A stretch of DNA of 26,855 nt, taken from positions 1,356-28,210 of the forward strand of contig DKKP01000182.1 in NCBI GenBank assembly GCA_002455335.1, written 5' to 3'. A program made the position numbers and the translations under genes. The notes beneath the pieces are model-generated. The model had not been told where the DNA came from. It searched no databases and was given only the letters and a program-made list of their open reading frames with translations. The stretch's first letter is position 1, and each line of letters opens with the position of its first letter. Below, in pieces: positions 1 to 8,503 of the stretch. Source of the stretch: Anaerolineales bacterium UBA6663. GTDB taxonomy: Bacteria; Chloroflexota; Anaerolineae; Anaerolineales; UBA6663.

Positions 1-574
1 GCTTCAGCCGGCCGGCGCGGCGCAAAACGTCTTCGGCGATCTGGCGCATCGAGAGCCGCTCGTCGCGCGCGCGCTTCTGTAAGGTGTGATAGGCCTGGTC
101 TTCGGTGGCGCCGGCCTGCATGAGCACGCCCTTGGCGCGATCGATCAGCTTGCGGGTTTCGATCGTCTCCTGCAGCGCTTCGATCTTGTCTTGCGCAGCC
201 TGGCCCTCGCGGAAGCGCGCCACGGCGATCGGGATCGCGGCAATGAGGTCGCGCTCGTCGACCGGCTTGATCAGGTAGTTTTGCACGCCGAGCCCGGTGG
301 CCTCGGTGATCAGATCCTGTTCGCTGTAAGCGGTCAACAAGATAATGGGCATCGGCTGCTGCTGATTGAGCGCGCGCACGACCTCGAGCCCATCCATCTG
401 CGGCATTCGGATGTCGAGCAGGGCCAGATCGGGCTGCGTCGTGCGCGCGCTGTTGAGCGCCTCGCGCCCGTCGGCCGCGAGGACGACCTCGTGGCCCAGT
501 TGCGCCAGCATGCCCCGCAATCCGAGGCGGATGATGGCTTCGTCGTCGGCGACCAGAATGCGCAGTTTGTCCAC
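1..574 (-). CDS. ANTAR-domain response regulator (AmiR/NasT type), partial at left edge
   Basis: I translated this on the minus strand. A receiver domain fills residues 3-118, with the acidic pocket DDE at 10-12, the phospho-acceptor Asp54 in LLDIRMP, the switch Thr in ILLTAYS and Lys104 in LIKPVDE. A coiled linker follows (about 120-140), then an ANTAR domain with IDRAKGVLMQAG and the helix SMRQIAEDVLRR. ANTAR proteins bind paired RNA hairpins and prevent transcription termination when phosphorylated. About 191 residues are visible, close to full family length, and only the extreme C-terminus is missing. I chose the GTG at 574 because AGGAG lies 4 bases upstream. An in-frame ATG at 586 has no such site. 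The histidine kinase gene lies just upstream on the same strand, about 100 bases away, and is the obvious phosphodonor. The RNA targets are unknown. Confidence 0.93.
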   Translation of the reverse strand, partial: MDKLRILVADDEAIIRLGLRGMLAQLGHEVVLAADGREALNSARTTQPDLALLDIRMPQMDGLEVVRALNQQQPMPIILLTAYSEQDLITEATGLGVQNYLIKPVDERDLIAAIPIAVARFREGQAAQDKIEALQETIETRKLIDRAKGVLMQAGATEDQAYHTLQKRARDERLSMRQIAEDVLRRAGRLK

Positions 575-610
575 AGTGCTCCTCATGATGGCGGTGCGAT
601 ATCGATTCTC

Positions 611-643
611 GATTGTGGCACAGCCTGCCCGATAGCCACAATC
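611..643. repeat. Inverted repeat between kinase and regulator genes
   Basis: A perfect 9-bp inverted repeat, GATTGTGGC (611-619) and GCCACAATC (635-643), has a 15-base spacer. Read on the minus strand it contains TTGTGG, then 18 bases, then CACAAT, a weak promoter-like pair. It could be an operator, a promoter or an RNA hairpin in the leader of the ANTAR gene. No T-run follows, so it is not a standard terminator. Confidence 0.35.
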
Positions 644-677
644 CCCCATTTGGCGACCCCCGTCTGAGCGCGTCACG

Positions 678-2291
678 TCAGTCGAGGTCAATCTGCGCCG
701 GTCGCGGCACGGTGACCAGGGCAAGCGTCCCGCCGCCGTCACGCGGCTCGAAGACCAGGGCGCCGCGCAGATCGTCGCGCGCCAGGGCTGTGACGATCTC
801 GAGCCCGAGGCTATCGCCCGGTGTCGCCGGCATGCCGACCCCGTCGTCGGCGACCGCGACCTGATAGTCGTCACCGGCCTCCGAGCACGTGATCCAGACG
901 GCGCCCGCCGTTCGGTCGATGAAGGCATGCTCGATCGCGTTTTCGAGCAGTTCGTTGATCACAAGAGCCAATGAGGTGGCCGCCCGGGACGGGAGCAGGA
1001 TATCGGCGCCGTCGACCTCGACACGCAGATCGAGCCCCGGCTGGTGAAGGTGTTGGCCGCGCAGCCGCACGATCCGCTCGGCAACCTCCCGCACATTGAC
1101 CAGGCGATAGCCCTCCTGCGCCAGCACTTCATGGACGGCCGCAATCGCCTGTACGCGATTGACGGCGGTTTGTAGATGCCGTTCGGGATCACCGGATTGT
1201 TGAGCCTGCAGCCTCAGCAGCATCGCGACCTGCTGCAGGTTGTTTCGCACCCGGTGATGCATCTCGCGCACGATCGAGGCGTTTGTGACGAGCTGCGCAT
1301 TCTCGATCGCGAGAGCCGTTTGGTTGGCGAGTGTCGAGAGCAGACCGATCTCGGCCTCGCTGAACGTGTGCGGGTGCGTTGTGAAGGCGTTGAGGACGCC
1401 GATCGCCCGATCGCGCACGATCAGGGGCACGGCCAGCATGCTGACGAGGCCTTCACGCTGTGCGGCTTCGCGATATGGGAAACGCGGATCGGAGCGCACA
1501 TCGCTGACGGTGAGCGGTTTTCGCGCGCTGAGGACCTGGCCATTGATTCCTTCATCGATCCGCAGCGTCGGTTTCGGCGCATAGCCCTCGATGTGGGAGG
1601 CTGCAGCGCGGACCACGAGCCCCTCCTGGGCCTCGTCGACGAGGCGCAGCGTGCACACCGCCGCACCCATCACTTTGGCCGCCATCTCGACGACCACGTT
1701 GAGCATGTCGTCGAGGTAGAGCGGTTGATTCACGGTTTGGCTGACCCGGGCCAGGGTCTTGAGCTCGGCCAGCTGGCGGTTGAGGTTATCCGAGAGGCTG
1801 GCCCGCTTGAGCACCCCGGCAGCGAGGTCGGCGATCAGGCTGAGCAACGTGATCTCGGCTTCCGTGAAGGCGTGGGGCGCATACGTTTGGACGTTCATGG
1901 CGCCTGTCACACGTCCTTCGGAAACCAAAGGCACAGCCAGCAGCGAGTGGAAGGCGCGCTCGCCCGTGTAGGGCACGAATTTGAATCGCGGATCCGACTG
2001 CGCCTCGGTTTCAGCCACTGGCTCGTTGTGCTCGGCAGACCAGCCCGTCAACCCCTCGCCGAGTTTGAGCGATCCGCGTCCGACAGCCTGGCGGGATAGC
2101 CCGGTCGAGGCCCGCAGCCAAAGCGTGTCGCCGTCGAGTAGATAGATCGAGCACGAGTCGACGGCCATCACCTCGGCGGTTTTTGCGGCGATGAGGTCAA
2201 GCGTGGTCCCAAGATCGTGTGCGCCTGAGAGTGCTCTCGCGATCTCGCGCAGACCAGACCAGTCGTGGTTGAGAACGGGTGATTCGGCCAC
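678..2291 (-). CDS. Soluble sensor histidine kinase, GAF-GAF-HisKA_2-HATPase
   Basis: The 537-residue protein has no membrane segment, so it senses a cytoplasmic signal. Two GAF domains come first (about residues 20-165 and 185-335); GAF domains bind small ligands, tetrapyrroles or nucleotides. The phosphorylation helix carries REMHHRVRNNLQQ, the HisKA_2 class signature. The ATPase domain shows the N box NELLENAIEHAF, the G1 box DDGVGM and the G2 box SLGLEIV. The reading frame is open up to a TTG at 2357, but I chose the GTG at 2291 because AAAGGA sits 7 bases upstream and the extra 22 residues overlap the divergent promoter. The ANTAR regulator downstream is its likely partner. Its signal cannot be read from sequence; the divergent B12 photoreceptor gene hints at light or redox but does not show it. 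Confidence 0.93.
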   Translation of the reverse strand: MAESPVLNHDWSGLREIARALSGAHDLGTTLDLIAAKTAEVMAVDSCSIYLLDGDTLWLRASTGLSRQAVGRGSLKLGEGLTGWSAEHNEPVAETEAQSDPRFKFVPYTGERAFHSLLAVPLVSEGRVTGAMNVQTYAPHAFTEAEITLLSLIADLAAGVLKRASLSDNLNRQLAELKTLARVSQTVNQPLYLDDMLNVVVEMAAKVMGAAVCTLRLVDEAQEGLVVRAAASHIEGYAPKPTLRIDEGINGQVLSARKPLTVSDVRSDPRFPYREAAQREGLVSMLAVPLIVRDRAIGVLNAFTTHPHTFSEAEIGLLSTLANQTALAIENAQLVTNASIVREMHHRVRNNLQQVAMLLRLQAQQSGDPERHLQTAVNRVQAIAAVHEVLAQEGYRLVNVREVAERIVRLRGQHLHQPGLDLRVEVDGADILLPSRAATSLALVINELLENAIEHAFIDRTAGAVWITCSEAGDDYQVAVADDGVGMPATPGDSLGLEIVTALARDDLRGALVFEPRDGGGTLALVTVPRPAQIDLD

Positions 2292-2328
2292 GTAATGTCC
2301 TTTCGACCCCGCCTGCACTCGCTGTCGT

Positions 2329-2358
2329 TTGTTGCGCATTGCACAAAGGGTGTACAAT
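2329..2358 (+). promoter_or_regulatory. Candidate promoter of the carH-like gene
   Basis: TTGTTG (2329-2334), an 18-base spacer and TACAAT (2353-2358) form a plausible housekeeping promoter, with a start expected near 2365 and a leader of about 47 bases. The -10 box lies inside the second of three direct repeats, which suits repression by a bound regulator. Confidence 0.5.
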
Positions 2359-2368
2359 GTCTTGACAA
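2339..2368 (+). promoter_or_regulatory. Candidate CarH operator: three 11-bp-spaced half-sites
   Basis: TTGCACAA (2339-2346), GTGTACAA (2350-2357) and CTTGACAA (2361-2368) recur at exactly 11-base steps, with ACAA shared by all three. CarH of Thermus thermophilus is known to bind 11-bp direct repeats as a B12-bound tetramer in the dark. The array covers the -10 box of the downstream CarH-like gene and lies 48-77 bases upstream of the divergent kinase start, so it could control both. The link to this protein is inferred from position and spacing. Confidence 0.6.
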
Positions 2369-2411
2369 CGAGGCCCCAGGGTGGTTACTCCAGGGTGCCT
2401 CACAACCCACC

Positions 2412-3416
2412 ATGGATTTGGCGAGCAGAGCGATGATACAACCAGTTGCGGCAGTTGCGGCCGAAACCAAGACCAATATCGGCGATTTACCGGATGTCCC
2501 CAAGTTCAGCATCAAGACGGTTTGCGGCGAGGTGGGTATCCGACCGGTCACCCTGCGCGCCTGGGAGCGTCGGTATCAATTGCTTATCCCGCATCGGACG
2601 CGGAGCAACTATCGACTTTATTCGGAGCGTGATGTTGGGATCTTGCATTGGCTCAAATCGCGAGTGGACAGCGGCCAATCGATCAGCACGGCGGCCGGCG
2701 AACTTCTCGAGTTGCGCAAGGCCGGGCTTTGGCCCGCGATAGTGCAGGCGCCGCAACCGGCGCTCGACCGTTTGCCTGGCACCGCCCCCGAAGGTTATGC
2801 GGCTCGCCTGTTCGATGTGCTCGTGCGTCACGACGAGCAGTCGGCCAATCTCCTTCTGAATGACGTGATCGGACAGTACGACATCGTTGCCGTGTGTAAC
2901 GATGTCCTGACGCCGTGCCTGCATCGCATCGGCGATGCCTGGGCCGCGGGTCGGATCCGGATCGCGACCGAGCACTTCGCCAGCAGCTATATCCGCGGCC
3001 GCTTGATGACGCACTTTCAGCAGATGCCGGTCGGGCGATTGCATAGCCGCGTCATCGTCGGTTGTGCACCGATCGATCTCCACGAGATCCCGGCGCTGAT
3101 CCTTTCGATCTTTCTCCGGCGCGAGGGCTATCGGGTCGAATACCTCGGACAGGATGTTCATATCGCGGACCTGCTGGAGTATGCTCGGGCCGAGCGGCCA
3201 GCGATGGTCATCCTGACGGCGAACGCGACGCAGGCCGCGCACGAATTGCAGCGCGTCTACGCCGGCCTGAACGCCATGCGCCCGAAACCCAAGTTTGGTT
3301 TCGGGGGGCGGGCGTTCATCGTGAACCCGGCGCTTCGCGAATCGGTCCCGGGTATCTATCTTGGCGACACCCTTAGCGCCGGTGTCGCACGCGTCAAGCA
3401 GCTTCTCGGTGCCTGA
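2412..3416 (+). CDS. CarH/LitR-type MerR regulator with B12-binding photoreceptor domain
   Basis: The N-terminal part has a MerR winged helix: FSIKTVCGEVGIRPVTLRAWERRY, then SNYRLYSERDV. The middle has the helical B12-cap motif W-x9-EH, with W177, E187 and H188 in GDAWAAGRIRIATEH. The C-terminal Rossmann domain has DLHEI with His224 as the expected lower axial ligand, 47 residues after the Trp (46 in Thermus CarH). Next comes YLGQDVHIADLL. CarH proteins bind adenosylcobalamin, repress as tetramers in the dark and release DNA when light cleaves the Co-C bond. Gly of the usual ExHxxG is Pro here. I took the ATG at 2412; an ATG at 2433 is also possible, and neither has a strong ribosome site. 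The SRPBCC and desaturase genes directly downstream are likely targets. Confidence 0.9.
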   Translation: MDLASRAMIQPVAAVAAETKTNIGDLPDVPKFSIKTVCGEVGIRPVTLRAWERRYQLLIPHRTRSNYRLYSERDVGILHWLKSRVDSGQSISTAAGELLELRKAGLWPAIVQAPQPALDRLPGTAPEGYAARLFDVLVRHDEQSANLLLNDVIGQYDIVAVCNDVLTPCLHRIGDAWAAGRIRIATEHFASSYIRGRLMTHFQQMPVGRLHSRVIVGCAPIDLHEIPALILSIFLRREGYRVEYLGQDVHIADLLEYARAERPAMVILTANATQAAHELQRVYAGLNAMRPKPKFGFGGRAFIVNPALRESVPGIYLGDTLSAGVARVKQLLGA

Positions 3417-3424
3417 CTCTCATC

Positions 3425-3463
3425 TTATACATAGCTTCTACAAGAGGGCGCCTTTGATACGAT
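3425..3463 (+). promoter_or_regulatory. Second candidate CarH operator with promoter for the SRPBCC-desaturase pair
   Basis: TTATACAT (3425-3432) and TTCTACAA (3436-3443) are 11 bases apart and match the half-sites upstream of carH (consensus near TTnTACAA). A -10 box TACGAT (3458-3463) lies 6 bases before the GTG at 3470, and the second half-site falls where a -35 would be (no good -35 is visible). Dark repression of the downstream pair by the CarH-like protein is inferred. Confidence 0.5.
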
Positions 3464-3469
3464 TTCGGG

Positions 3470-3937
3470 GTGAACAAGCACTTCAATTTTCGGTTTGTCG
3501 TTGACGCTCCTCTGGCTCGGGTCGCCGAGTTTCATCGCGATTCGCAGGTGCTCCCGCGCCTGACCCCGCCGCCGATCTGGGTGCGGTTGCATCGCTTCGA
3601 CCCCCTGGCAGACGGGGCGCGGCTCGAAATGACGATGTGGTTCGGCCCGGTGCCCGTGCGTTGGACGGCCGTGCACGACGCAGTCGATCCACTGCACGGT
3701 TTTCGCGACACAGCCGAGCAGAGCCCGCTTCGTTTTTGGCGTCACACCCATCGATTTGTCGAGTTGAGCCCAACCCAAGCCGAGGTGCATGAACACGTTG
3801 AGTATGACTATCATCCGGGCCTACGCGGCTGGCTGAGCCGCGTGGTGTTCAGCCGGCCTGGGCTGTGGTTCCTATTCGTGTACCGCAGTTGGGTCACGAA
3901 GCGGATGCTGGAGGGCCAGACAGGAGCCAGGCGTTGA
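3470..3937 (+). CDS. SRPBCC-fold ligand-binding protein
   Basis: The 155-residue protein fits the SRPBCC (START/polyketide cyclase-like) ligand-binding fold. It opens with FRFVVDAPLARVAEFHRD, carries the FR(D)...FWRHTHRFVEL block typical of stand-alone cyclase-like members, and ends with VEYDYHPGLRGWLSR. Such proteins hold hydrophobic molecules in a deep pocket; no catalytic residue can be assigned. The start is GTG at 3470 with no Shine-Dalgarno site and a -10 box 6 bases upstream, so the mRNA may be leaderless. The stop overlaps the TTG start of the desaturase, so the two are translationally coupled. Handling of a carotenoid or other isoprenoid for that enzyme is a reasonable guess, no more. 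Confidence 0.8.
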   Translation: MNKHFNFRFVVDAPLARVAEFHRDSQVLPRLTPPPIWVRLHRFDPLADGARLEMTMWFGPVPVRWTAVHDAVDPLHGFRDTAEQSPLRFWRHTHRFVELSPTQAEVHEHVEYDYHPGLRGWLSRVVFSRPGLWFLFVYRSWVTKRMLEGQTGARR

Positions 3938-5535
3938 CGCCGGCGGCGGTGGTTGTCGGCGCCGGGTTGGGCGGCCTGACCACGGCGACGCTGCTCACAC
4001 GCGCCGGCTGGCGCGTGATCGTGCTCGAGGCGCACGTGTACGCCGGCGGCTGCGCGGGCACCTTCTATCATCAGGGATTCCGTTTTGATGCGGGCGCGAC
4101 GCTCGTCGGTGGCTTCGACCCCGGTGGGCCGCATGCGCTTCTGGCCGAATGGCTTGACCTCACGTGGCCGGTGCGTCGCATCGACCCGGCGTGGGTCGTG
4201 CATCTTCCGACAGGGGCCGTGACGCAGTGGGCCGATCGCGCCGCCTGGGCGGAAGAGCGCCGCCGGGTCTTCCCCGGAACTGAACGGTTCTGGACTGCTC
4301 AGGAACGACTTGCGCGGACTGCCTGGGATCTGAGCGCGCGTGGCCTCCCGTGGCCCCCAGAGTCTTTCGAGGACTATCTGGATCTCGCGCGCTCGATCCG
4401 ACCTGACCTGATTGCCGCCGCACCGGCGGCATTCCAGTCGGTGGCGTCGCTGGCCGGTTCCTCCCAACACGACCCCACGCTGGGGGCGTTCCTCGATACC
4501 CAGCTCTTGATCTCGGCGCAGGTCTCCTCAGATCGCGCCAGCGCGTTGTATGGCAGCGCCGCTCTCGATTTGCCGCGGCGCGGCGTATACCACGTCCCAG
4601 CAGGCGTCGGCGAACTGGCCGCCACGCTTGTCACCTGGTTGCGGCGACACGGCGCTGAGGTGCTGTTTCGGCAACGGGTGAGCCGTATCTTGGTCCGCCA
4701 GAAGCACGCTGTCGCGGTTCGGACCGAGAAGGGCTTGGAGTTGGGGGCCGATGTCGTGATCGCAAATCAGACGCCCTGGGCGTTGGCCGAGTTGTTGGGC
4801 GATGCCGCGCCATCGGAGCTCAGACGCGAGATCCGAAGCCGGCGACCGACGTGGGGGGCATTCATGCTGTACCTGGGTGCTCGCGCCGACGCTCTGGCCG
4901 GTATCGGCGACCATCACCAGGTGCTGCTTGATTCATCTCAGCCGCTCGGTGAAGGGAACAGTGTCTTTGTGTCCATCTCCAACGACCCGGGCCGGGCTCC
5001 GAAGGGACAGGTCGCGATCACGGCTTCGACACATACGGCCGTCGAGCCCTGGATGGCTCTGGCGCGCCAGGATCCGGACGGTTATCGCCAGACCAAGCAG
5101 CATTACGCCGAACGGATGCTGCGCGCGCTGACCGTGGCGCTGCCGGGGTTGCCAACCGCGCGGACGTTCCAACGCAGCGCCAGTCCGGCCACTTTTGCCC
5201 GATTCACGGGCAGGGCGGCGGGTATGGTCGGGGGCTTTCCGCAGACGTCGTTGTGGACGGCGCGCGGACCAGGCACCGGGATCAAGGGGCTCTGGCTGGT
5301 CGGCGACTCGGTCTTCCCCGGCCAATCAACCGCCGGCGTGACGTTGGGCGGCATGCGCGTGGCAGGCGCGATCTTGCGCTGCAAACCGACGAGATTCGCA
5401 GCCAGCACTAGGCGCGCCCAACCGGTTGGCCGACCGGTCACGCTGTCCGCGGCTGGACCTGCACCTGACGCACGATCTCGCCGATCTGCCCGAGGTGGCG
5501 AGCATCGTGAACCAGGCCATACAGAAAGCGACTGA
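3934..5535 (+). CDS. CrtI/CrtD-type FAD-dependent carotenoid desaturase-like oxidoreductase
   Basis: The N-terminus [17 protein letters not shown] is the FAD-binding Rossmann motif, followed by [17 protein letters not shown] and [17 protein letters not shown]. This last pattern recalls the C-3',4' desaturase (CrtD) branch of the phytoene desaturase family. The C-terminal FAD motif is [22 protein letters not shown]. Enzymes of this family desaturate or isomerise carotenoids at the membrane. No phytoene synthase is in the window, so the substrate is open. I chose the TTG at 3934: AGGAG lies 7 bases upstream and the codon overlaps the SRPBCC stop, while the upstream open frame only shadows that gene. 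The last ~33 codons are low-complexity and run 98 bases into the convergent DinB gene, which looks like a drifted stop. Confidence 0.88.
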   Translation: MTPAAVVVGAGLGGLTTATLLTRAGWRVIVLEAHVYAGGCAGTFYHQGFRFDAGATLVGGFDPGGPHALLAEWLDLTWPVRRIDPAWVVHLPTGAVTQWADRAAWAEERRRVFPGTERFWTAQERLARTAWDLSARGLPWPPESFEDYLDLARSIRPDLIAAAPAAFQSVASLAGSSQHDPTLGAFLDTQLLISAQVSSDRASALYGSAALDLPRRGVYHVPAGVGELAATLVTWLRRHGAEVLFRQRVSRILVRQKHAVAVRTEKGLELGADVVIANQTPWALAELLGDAAPSELRREIRSRRPTWGAFMLYLGARADALAGIGDHHQVLLDSSQPLGEGNSVFVSISNDPGRAPKGQVAITASTHTAVEPWMALARQDPDGYRQTKQHYAERMLRALTVALPGLPTARTFQRSASPATFARFTGRAAGMVGGFPQTSLWTARGPGTGIKGLWLVGDSVFPGQSTAGVTLGGMRVAGAILRCKPTRFAASTRRAQPVGRPVTLSAAGPAPDARSRRSARGGEHREPGHTESD

Positions 5536-6016
5536 CGGCGTTGACGATCGGTCCACCTTCCCAAATCGCGCAGGTGTTATCGAGGTGTGGTTGGTCGGGC
5601 CAGAGCTCTAATGAGGCCAGGCGGATCCGCCGACTTTCGTTGAGCCGTTGTCGGCACTGGGCGATTGTGGTGACCGTGGTCCAGTCGGTCTCGTAGCGTG
5701 AACGGCCGTGCGCTGGCACGCCGCGGGCCAATTCGGCCGCCAGAAAAGCGGCTTCTTCGGAAGAGGCCGTGGCGTGCACGATCACGTGCCCCAGGGTCCA
5801 GGCCAGGTCGACGGCGTCGGCATCGGCGGCATGGGCATCATGGGCCTCGGGGTCGACTGGCTGAAAGACCACTGACGCATCGTCGCAGGTCGCGATCAGG
5901 CCTAGCATGCGATCGACCATCAGGTTGGTCTCGTGACGCAAGACATGGGGCGTCACACCCTCAGCCAGCTGGGCGACCGTGATCTCCGAACAGATGACGC
6001 GTGTGTAGTCAAGCAT
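5438..6016 (-). CDS. DinB-superfamily protein
   Basis: The 192-residue protein has the four-helix DinB/YfiT-like layout: [16 protein letters not shown] in the middle and [15 protein letters not shown] at the C-terminus, with the His pattern that binds a metal ion in this family. Some relatives are thiol S-transferases or hydrolases, and the original DinB is DNA-damage induced; neither role can be assigned here. The start ATG at 6016 has GGAGG five bases upstream, so the longer open frame reaching 6154 is rejected. A -10-like TACAAT lies on the minus strand near 6046. Its 3' end overlaps the convergent desaturase tail by 98 bases. Confidence 0.78.
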   Translation of the reverse strand: MLDYTRVICSEITVAQLAEGVTPHVLRHETNLMVDRMLGLIATCDDASVVFQPVDPEAHDAHAADADAVDLAWTLGHVIVHATASSEEAAFLAAELARGVPAHGRSRYETDWTTVTTIAQCRQRLNESRRIRLASLELWPDQPHLDNTCAIWEGGPIVNAVSRFLYGLVHDARHLGQIGEIVRQVQVQPRTA

Positions 6017-6164
6017 GATTGCCTCCGAAAGGATAACGCTGTCAGATTGTATCGTGTTGTGGAAGATCAATGGCGATACAGGCTCAGGAAAACCTTCGGT
6101 CCCTGCTAAGATACATCCAAGGGTGAGCGGACGATCCTTTCGAGGTCCGTTCATGAGGTGAAGT

Positions 6165-6935
6165 ATGGTCAGTCGGCAACGTCAGCTCGGGTGGCGTGGA
6201 TGGGTCATGCGCGGTCTGGCCTCCATTTTGATATTGGGCCTGCTCGGCCTCTCGGGCGGTGTGATCTGGCTCCTGACGCCGCAGAGCCTGCTCCCCGAAG
6301 CGGCAGCAGCTACGGTGTCTGATGAGATCGTGGCCGTCACCGTCTCGGATTCCGAGATCGCATTCAACCCGGCTGCGCCTGTCTCCAAAGTGGGCCTGAT
6401 CATTTATCCCGGGGCCAAGGTCCCGGCGGTCGGCTACGCGCCTTTGGCGCGCATGATCGCCAGCCGGGGTTATGCGACGTATCTCGTGTCGATGCCGGGG
6501 AATCTCGCGTTGCTGGCGGTCGATCGAGCGCAGGCGGTCCAGTCCGGGCACCCGGAAATCGCGACCTGGGTGGTCGCCGGGCACTCGTTGGGCGGCGTCG
6601 CGGCGGCGCAGTTCGCGTCCCGCAACCCCGCATCTGTTCAGGGTCTGGTACTGTGGGCCAGTTATCCGATCGATGACCTCTCCAGTCGGGATCTGGCGGT
6701 GCTCTCGATTTGGGGCGAACTTGATCGCTCGCGCGCGAACTTCGATTCGGCCGAGACCCGGGCCTCGCTGCCGGCCGATACCGAATTTATCGAGATCCCA
6801 CGCGGCAATCACGAGCAGTTCGGCTACTACACCGGCCAGGCGAACGACCCGATCGCGACTGTGTCACGCGCCGAGCAGCAAGAGACGATCGCCGAAGCGA
6901 CGATCGCCTTGCTTGAGTCGTTGAGCGTTCCGTAA
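6165..6935 (+). CDS. Membrane-anchored alpha/beta hydrolase
   Basis: The 256-residue protein begins with basic residues and one hydrophobic segment (about 18-38, [21 protein letters not shown]), giving a signal anchor and an outside-facing enzyme domain. The hydrolase core has [25 protein letters not shown], the nucleophile elbow GHSLGG, an acid candidate in IWGELD and the catalytic His in GNHEQFG. This matches the Abhydrolase_5 type common in Gram-positives and Chloroflexi. The substrate is unknown. GAGG lies 6 bases before the start and an extended -10 TGCTAAGAT lies near 6107-6115. It ends 27 bases from the convergent photolyase. Confidence 0.85.
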   Translation: MVSRQRQLGWRGWVMRGLASILILGLLGLSGGVIWLLTPQSLLPEAAAATVSDEIVAVTVSDSEIAFNPAAPVSKVGLIIYPGAKVPAVGYAPLARMIASRGYATYLVSMPGNLALLAVDRAQAVQSGHPEIATWVVAGHSLGGVAAAQFASRNPASVQGLVLWASYPIDDLSSRDLAVLSIWGELDRSRANFDSAETRASLPADTEFIEIPRGNHEQFGYYTGQANDPIATVSRAEQQETIAEATIALLESLSVP

Positions 6936-6962
6936 TCGAATCCGATGCTTGTTCGCCTCGCA

Positions 6963-8411
6963 CTATGTCCGCTCTTGCGACGTTTTGTTTGGCGCCGCCT
7001 GGTGACGATCGCGCGAGGCCTGGTAGGCGCGCAGAACACGCTCGCGGGCCTGAGGCCTGTCGACGATGGGCGCTGGGTAAGAACTGCCCACGCTGACGCC
7101 ACCGGCGCGTTGCTCGAGTGGCGTGAGCGTCCATGGTTCGTGGATCGCCTCATCACTCAACCCGACTAATTCCGGCACATAGCGTCGGATATATGCCCCG
7201 GACGGATCGCATTTTCGGCTCTGCAGGACCGGGTTGAAGATCCTGAAATACGGCGCGGCGTCGGTGCCGACGCCGGCTGTCCATTGCCAGCCGCCGTTGT
7301 TTGCGGCCGGATCGCCATCGATGAGTTGATCCATGAACCATTGCTCGCCGAGCCGCCAGTCGATCAGCAGGTCCTTGACGAGGAACGAAGCTACGATCAT
7401 GCGCGCCCGATTGTGCATCCAGCCGGTCTCGGCCAGCTGCCGCATGGCGGCATCGACGATCGGCACCCCCGTCTGCCCGGCTTTCCAGGCGGCAAGATCG
7501 TCTGGAGCGTCGCGCCAGGCGATCTCGCGCAGAGTTGGGTTGAAGGCGCGCTCCAACACGTCCGGGTAGTGATATACGATCGAAAGATAGAACTCGCGCC
7601 AGATCAACTCGTTCAGCCAGGTCTGCGCACCTTGGGCTGCCGCCGGGTCACGCGCCGACTTGATCGATTCGCGCGCCACAGCCGCGGCTTCGCGCGCCGA
7701 TATCAATCCCAACCGCAAGTACGGCGACAACTTTGACGTGCCCTCGCGGCCCGGTAGGTCGCGCTCGGCTTTGTAGCGTCCGATGGCGGGGTCACCGCCA
7801 ACAGCGAACTCGATCAGGCGGCGGCGGGCCTCCGCTTCGCTGGCCGGGAACCCGGTCGGCGCTGCCGTGTACGGCACCACCTCGCTCGACAGAGTCGCGT
7901 CGGGCCCCGTAAGCCTGTTTGGGCCTGGGCCTAGCAGTCCGCCAACCGGCAGGGCAAGCCAGGCCTTGCTGAAGGGGGTGAAGACGGTGTAAGCCCCGCC
8001 ATCGGCCTTCTTGACGGCGAGCGGATGGTGGACGGTTGCGCCCTCGACCAGCCGCAGCGGCAATTCGCGCTGTACCCGGGCGTCGCGCGAACGCGCATAT
8101 GGAGTGAAGTCCTCGCCTGCAACGATCAGGTCGGCGCCGGTCTCAGATGCCAGATCACGCAGCACTCGTTCGGGCGGGCCGGTGCGCACAATCAACCTTG
8201 CGCCTCGAGCTTGCAGATCGGCGTCAAGTGAAGAAAGACTCGCCATCAGAAAATCTCGGCGACGGGTTGCTGAGCCGTGCATGCGCCCCCGAGTAATGGC
8301 CGGGTCGTTGATGAAGACCGGGACCAAACGTCCGTGCTTGACGGCGGCATTGAGCGCTGGGTTGTCGTTGAGACGCAGGTCGCGGCGGATCCACCAGATG
8401 GCTGTCGGCAT
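6963..8411 (-). CDS. phr: Deoxyribodipyrimidine photolyase, class I cryptochrome/photolyase family
   Basis: The protein repairs UV-made cyclobutane pyrimidine dimers using blue light, FADH- and an antenna pigment. The 482-residue length is normal for class I. The N-terminal antenna-binding domain starts with AIWWIRRDLRLNDNPAL. The C-terminal FAD domain holds TSKLSPYLRLGLIS, WLNELIWREFY, PIVDAAMRQLAETGWMHNRARMI and GGWQWTAGVGTDAAPYFRIFNP, including the Trp of the electron-transfer chain and the Asn/Asp flavin contacts. The start ATG has AGGA five bases upstream. No CarH-like half-sites are visible upstream, so direct light-repressor control is not supported, although photolyase often sits in CarH/LitR regulons. 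A cryptochrome role cannot be excluded. Confidence 0.96.
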   Translation of the reverse strand: MPTAIWWIRRDLRLNDNPALNAAVKHGRLVPVFINDPAITRGRMHGSATRRRDFLMASLSSLDADLQARGARLIVRTGPPERVLRDLASETGADLIVAGEDFTPYARSRDARVQRELPLRLVEGATVHHPLAVKKADGGAYTVFTPFSKAWLALPVGGLLGPGPNRLTGPDATLSSEVVPYTAAPTGFPASEAEARRRLIEFAVGGDPAIGRYKAERDLPGREGTSKLSPYLRLGLISAREAAAVARESIKSARDPAAAQGAQTWLNELIWREFYLSIVYHYPDVLERAFNPTLREIAWRDAPDDLAAWKAGQTGVPIVDAAMRQLAETGWMHNRARMIVASFLVKDLLIDWRLGEQWFMDQLIDGDPAANNGGWQWTAGVGTDAAPYFRIFNPVLQSRKCDPSGAYIRRYVPELVGLSDEAIHEPWTLTPLEQRAGGVSVGSSYPAPIVDRPQARERVLRAYQASRDRHQAAPNKTSQERT

Positions 8412-8503
8412 GACTTTCCTCGCGCCGGAACTTTAGCAGCCCGGTTCGAGAGATGCGAGACGGGGTATAGGGTTTACTCGAGCGTTGGGCGGGCGAGCCG
8501 TGG

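Noticed and set aside
1176..2099. 307-codon plus-strand open frame
   Set aside because: Antisense to the double-GAF histidine kinase, with no recognisable motif.
6037..6060. CarH-like half-sites upstream of the DinB-like gene
   Set aside because: ACAA-type cores occur on the minus strand but at steps of 10 and 8 bases, not 11, and only one fits the consensus.
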